Shown one piece after another: positions 60,137 to 64,000 of a stretch of 64,000 nucleotides of DNA (its first letter is position 1; every line of letters starts with the position of its first letter). Where the stretch lies: contig NC_135559.1 of assembly GCF_964340395.1 (NCBI RefSeq), positions 3,187,001 to 3,251,000 of the forward strand, in the 5' to 3' direction. The notes beneath the pieces were generated by a model. It was given only the letters and a program-made list of their open reading frames with translations. It did not search any database and was not told where the DNA came from. This stretch comes from Glandiceps talaboti (Eukaryota; Hemichordata; Enteropneusta; Spengelidae). The position numbers and the translations under genes are program-made.

Positions 60137-60147
60137 AACATGGCGGC
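60137..60147 (+). promoter_or_regulatory. YY1-type motif near CWC15 transcription start
   Basis: AACATGGCGGC matches the YY1 promoter consensus AANATGGCGGC, which in animals often marks starts of housekeeping genes. If transcribed, it also gives a four-codon upstream frame (ATG GCG GCG TGC TAG, 60140-60154). Confidence 0.6.
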
Positions 60148-60391
60148 GTGCTAGAAGTAGATCTACGGATTATTACTTCAGCAACGAATATTATTGTTGT
60201 GAGGAGTTCGATACTCTAATCATCACAGTTTTAATCTCGAAGATTTCTCTCATTATTGAGATCGTGTTAAGTGACTTTATATACTTGTGGAGGACGTAAT
60301 TGGCACTATTACCCGACGTGTTTTGATCGGATTGCACGTTCTAGAATCGTCGTCGTTGTTTGTAGCAAGCGGAAATTGAACTTGTAAGACA

Positions 60392-60522
60392 ATGACAACT
60401 GCTGCTAGACCAACGTTTGAACCAGCGAGAGGTGGACGTGGAAAAGGAGAAGGCGATCTCAGTGCATTGTCAAAACAGTATTCAAGCCGAGATCTGCCAT
60501 CACACACTAAACTTAAATACAG
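60392..60522 (+). CDS. CWC15: CWC15 coding exon 1
   Basis: 131 nt from ATG to donor AG|GTAACT. Encodes residues 1-43 and two bases of Arg44. This is the best conserved part of the protein. Confidence 0.97.
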
Positions 60523-63500
60523 GTAACTCAAATGCACATATAAAAAGTATACAACCACAGTCCCTCAGGGCCCAAGAGGGACGGCGATACAACACGTACG
60601 TCATGTGGTAATAAGCTTATTTTGACAAGTAAACTTGCTAATGCTTGTTTATATTCAGTTCCTACTAAAATATTCTAGTATCTAGTTTTTGCAGTTAGTA
60701 ACAGTACACTAACTGAAGTATTTTTTCAGTTGTCAAATTTCTTAACTGGAGTCACCCTTCAAAAGAAGATATTCAGTTCAATAATATTAGTACCTCAATA
60801 TGTATTAGTAGAATCCAGGTGATACCGGTAGGTATTAAACATTTTGAGAGGGAAACAAAATTCATACTCCCCATTGCCTGGATTCTAGGCTAAACATGTA
60901 TAGGTTATATATTCAGTATTTACAATGCATACTGGATGTTTGTAATTGCAATTTGTGTATGTGCTTACTATATCATACTTTCCATAGCATGTTGTAAGAT
61001 AATCAATCATTATTATATGGAAAACTTCATTTTCAAAGATTTCCCTTCTCCTGGCCTGTTTCATGTTATCCAAGTCATAAAACGTTTTATCCGATACTGA
61101 TAGAAATATTCTTACACCATGAATGATAATACATTATCAACATTGGTTTACATCGTTCATTGAAATCATACAGTTCATGTGAGAATGTTCATGGCCTCTG
61201 GGTTTATTCTTAGTAATGAAAATTTCTCCTCACAGAGTCAAAATTTCTTGGAAGTGAATCCTAGATTGTCACTGATGTCTCATCAGCCTCAGTAGGGGTG
61301 TACTACAGTGGAGTACCACAATGGGCTGTTACCTTCTGAGACACATGACAACACCCCCCTGATGATGTTGATGAGATGTCAGCGAAAATTTGTGATTTGC
61401 TTCCAAGACATTTTTTGACCCCGGGTAGAAATTTTCATTACTAAACATATCATTTATGTTAATATCATGCAACCAAGATGTTATACATGGTTATTAAATG
61501 TTGTGTTATATGTAATGACATAAGTCCACATAACTTATCACCACCCTTTTTCATTCCATCCACTTTAGACAGACAGGTCAAAATACACAGGAAGAATTAC
61601 GTGAACGTGATTTCCGTAAAGATTTGGAAGAGAGAGAACGAGTCGCAGCCAGAGAAAAGAGGGGCGATAGAGGCGGCAGAGGTTAGTGTTATATAGAAGT
61701 GTTCAGATGATACTGTGGATAGACAGGAAAACATGTAGTATCTTGTAATACATGTACCGTATGTACTGATTGTTTAATGTACTGGTGTAGAAAATAATTA
61801 CATATGAAGATTCTGTGCAGTCAAAATACCCTTTGAAATCACCCAAGTCAGTATTGTCAGTGATATATATAGTACAAACTTTCAAAGGACTGTCATCATA
61901 TGTCTTGCTATAGGTATGGCTTTTGTGTATGGCTGGATTCCATTGTCTTGTATGTGCCTGATTTTGACCGACTTCGAGTCACACCTGTGTTGAGACTCCT
62001 TCAGATGTTCCACTATTAATTTTAAGGGTTGACAACAGCAAATGTGTTCTTTGAAACAAGTACATAATTGTCTGTCACTTATTACAAACAAACTTATAAC
62101 TACCATTATTGCATACTGTATATTTCAGATTCCTCTAGTAATAAAAAATGTCCACGCATAGAACAGATTCTGCCAGCATTAAAAATTTTACAAACACTGT
62201 AACTGTCTTTGCATACTGTATATTTCAGATTCCTCAAGTAGTAGAACAGATTCCAGCAGCTAATCTTACATTTACAAACACTGTAACTATTATTGCATAC
62301 TGTATATATTTCAGATTCCTCTAGTAATAACAAACGTCCACGTATAGAACAGATTCCAGCAGCTAATCTTACATTTACAAACACTGTAACTATTATTGCA
62401 TACTGTGTATTTCAGATTCCTCTAGTAATAACAAACGTCCACGTATAGAACAGATTCCAGCAGCTAATCTTGATGCTGATGATCCCATAGATGATGACGT
62501 AAGTGTTATTTGAATTCAAGACATACTGGGTTTAGTGATGATATAGAGAATGTTATCTGTACTCATCAATTCTGAAGAAAAATCAGCATAAATTTAATAT
62601 ATCATGTGTTGATGTTTAAGGTTGGTACAAAGTTAACAAGTTTGTATATGGCCAATGAGGTCATATCTGGATAAGTTGACAAAATCAGCATCATATAGGT
62701 GTCATGTGACTTACAGTGTAACCGAACATGGGCTTCATATGACTGGTCTGTAAAGTACGCCATGACAGGACACCCTCACACATTAGTCAACCCCTTTCAC
62801 ACAGGTGAGGGTGGAGCGACACAACGTATCTTACAGTTTACACAACTTATTCAACCAATGAAACTTCTGTGCATGGTATCCATGGAAACTACTGAATGTG
62901 AATTACCTTGTTCACAGGCTGTGTGTAAAGAACATTTACAAGGGTGACCCAGCCTACTATGGAGTCTATTATTAACTCTGACTCTGATGTTTGACATATA
63001 TGATATACCACATCATGGTAGTCATGTGTACTTGTATCTCTTACTTTAATTTGTAGGATTCCGATTCCGATTCTGATTCCAGTGATGATGATGATGATAC
63101 TGCTGCATTGTTAGCAGAATTGAATAAAATCAAGAAGGAAAGAGCAACAGAACAGGCTAGAAAAGTAAGACAGTGTGCATAATATACAGTACATACTACT
63201 ACATGTTTAGAGGGAATGAGGGTGTAAGTCATTGTGGTACAGACAGTGTGCATAGTATACAGTTCATGTTTGGAGGGGTGGGATAATTACGAGGTTTTGA
63301 TTTCAAAGTTTGTCTCGACATGTACTACAACATTTACAAACATTGTTATGCCAAAACTTAGAGATGATATCTGCAATAAATAGCAAGGTGTACACTCTTA
63401 GTACCTGCCTTGTCTGGAAATACTAGTCCAGTGTATTTGTAACATTGAATGATATAGCTGCTACAATATTAAGTAATTCTACTTTGAACTTGTTTACTCA

Positions 63501-64000
63501 GTCATAGTCATCTGCATGTATTTATATGGACTCATTCAAACATGTAGAATACTGTAAAAACGGAAATTTCCACTAAAGGCTTATTTTGCTGGAAAACAAA
63601 AACACGAAAATAAGTAGTGATTTCTTGTACACGAATGGAATGTACCAGTCTGGTAATTAGTAAAAATTAGTCTTTGAGAACTAGCTGAAAACTACGAAAA
63701 TTGCCAAATTTTCTAGTAGTAATAATATTTTGGTTTACTGTAGTAGATGTGGGTATCTCTAAAAAAACAGAAAACAATCTGTCTATTCATTCAGGCAAAT
63801 ACATGGATAGTCCATTTTCCAGTTCCAAGATGCATTGCACGAGAGAACATGGCTTATATTGTTATATTTAGTCTTGTTGTGTTTTATTAGGTTTGAAATA
63901 ACATTTTCATCAGGAAATGATGGAAAGACATGTTGACCTCTTTGATTATGAGTGATTTTATAGAACAAAGACTAAATGCCATCAATTACAGTGAGGGATT
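60392..64000 (+). CDS. CWC15: CWC15 spliceosome-associated protein (5' part, four coding exons)
   Basis: Nuclear protein of the PRP19/CDC5L-associated part of the active spliceosome, needed for pre-mRNA splicing. The first 145 residues are in the window (the human protein is 229). The start [20 protein letters not shown] and [20 protein letters not shown] are nearly invariant in animals. Then follow KYRQTGQ, a charged [20 protein letters not shown], the conserved [18 protein letters not shown], an acidic [14 protein letters not shown] run and [20 protein letters not shown]. The start is supported by an in-frame TGA at 60377-60379 and A at -3. Phases of all four exons agree. The C-terminal third, including the NPLLN block, must lie beyond 64000. 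Confidence 0.97.
61210..61444. mobile_element. 235-bp fold-back element, family F, in CWC15 intron 1
   Basis: The left arm ttagtaatgaaaatttct...gtcaaaatttcttggaagtg faces the right arm cttccaagacattttttgac...agaaattttcattactaa. The centre is tactacagtggagtaccaca-atgggctgtt. A half copy lies at 37220-37300. Confidence 0.85.
61569..61681 (+). CDS. CWC15: CWC15 coding exon 2
   Basis: 113 nt after acceptor CACTTTAG, donor GTTAGT. Encodes [20 protein letters not shown] and [17 protein letters not shown]. The next AG (ACAG) was rejected because it breaks the phase. Confidence 0.95.
62112..62398 (+). pseudogene. Three tandem partial copies of CWC15 exon 3 with its acceptor
   Basis: Units start at 62112 (100 bp), 62212 (84 bp) and 62296 (103 bp), and the true exon unit follows at 62399. 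Each has catactgtatatttcag and then attcctc..., the first part of exon 3. After aatctt each switches to acatttacaaacactgtaac instead of the true gatgctgatga. The first copy is diverged, the second has a 19-bp deletion and a stop, and the third matches the true exon exactly up to aatctt. Confidence 0.93.
62416..62498 (+). CDS. CWC15: CWC15 coding exon 3
   Basis: 83 nt after acceptor TATTTCAG, donor GTAAGT. Encodes [20 protein letters not shown] and DDPIDDD. It is the only one of the four tandem copies that continues into the conserved DADDP block, so it is the genuine exon. Confidence 0.96.
63057..63164 (+). CDS. CWC15: CWC15 coding exon 4
   Basis: 108 nt after acceptor TTTGTAG, donor GTAAGA. 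Encodes [20 protein letters not shown] and [16 protein letters not shown]. The acidic run and [13 protein letters not shown] are typical of CWC15. Confidence 0.96.
63165..64000 (+). other. CWC15: CWC15 intron 4 (open at the right edge)
   Basis: No further CWC15 exon is recognisable before the window ends. The stretch contains a family D repeat (63585-63722), preceded by actgtaaaaacggaaatttc-cac, and otherwise nothing I can name. Confidence 0.7.
63585..63722. repeat. Dispersed repeat, family D (copy 2)
   Basis: Matches 19550-19690 (aaaataagtagtg, atgtaccagtctggta, gtctttgagaactagctgaa, aaattttctagtagt). Confidence 0.82.

Overview
The window is nuclear DNA of an invertebrate bilaterian animal. 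It is AT-rich by eye, with GT-AG introns and very many micro-, mini- and fold-back repeats. The phylum cannot be fixed from the sequence alone; frequent tacatgta-type words and the repeat style suggest a marine deuterostome or lophotrochozoan, which is only an impression. Two protein-coding genes and one tRNA gene are recognisable. Most open frames elsewhere are satellites or chance.

The main gene, on the minus strand from 58744 to 7849, is a complete Ryk (Wnt-binding, Derailed-family receptor tyrosine pseudokinase). I assembled 14 coding exons whose phases all agree (1,749 nt, 582 residues): signal peptide, WIF domain, KRKK basic site, one membrane helix, and a kinase domain in which DFG is replaced by DNA. 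Exons 2-14 are packed into 7.8-17.1 kb. Intron 1 is about 41.5 kb (17100-58632) and fills most of the window; I see no other gene in it, only interspersed fold-back elements and tandem repeats.

Divergent from Ryk and about 1.65 kb away (start codon to start codon) is CWC15 (plus strand, from 60392), a spliceosome-associated protein. Its first four coding exons (145 residues) are present and the gene runs off the right edge. The space between the genes holds (CAC)n, (CAT)n and a 400-bp ATCT-ATCG-ATCC microsatellite. Left of Ryk are a tRNA-Asp(GTC) gene inside a duplicated segment, a 28-bp and a 30-bp minisatellite, and gene-free sequence.

The observations most worth following up are: (1) CWC15 exon 3 is preceded by three tandem partial copies of its own acceptor and 5' half, one of which is phase-compatible as an alternative exon; (2) the Ryk WIF exon 4 shows the same architecture; (3) a 159-bp hAT-like element with an 8-bp target duplication and a related unfilled site in a neighbouring duplicate; (4) at least six families of short inverted-repeat elements with two or more copies in the window.
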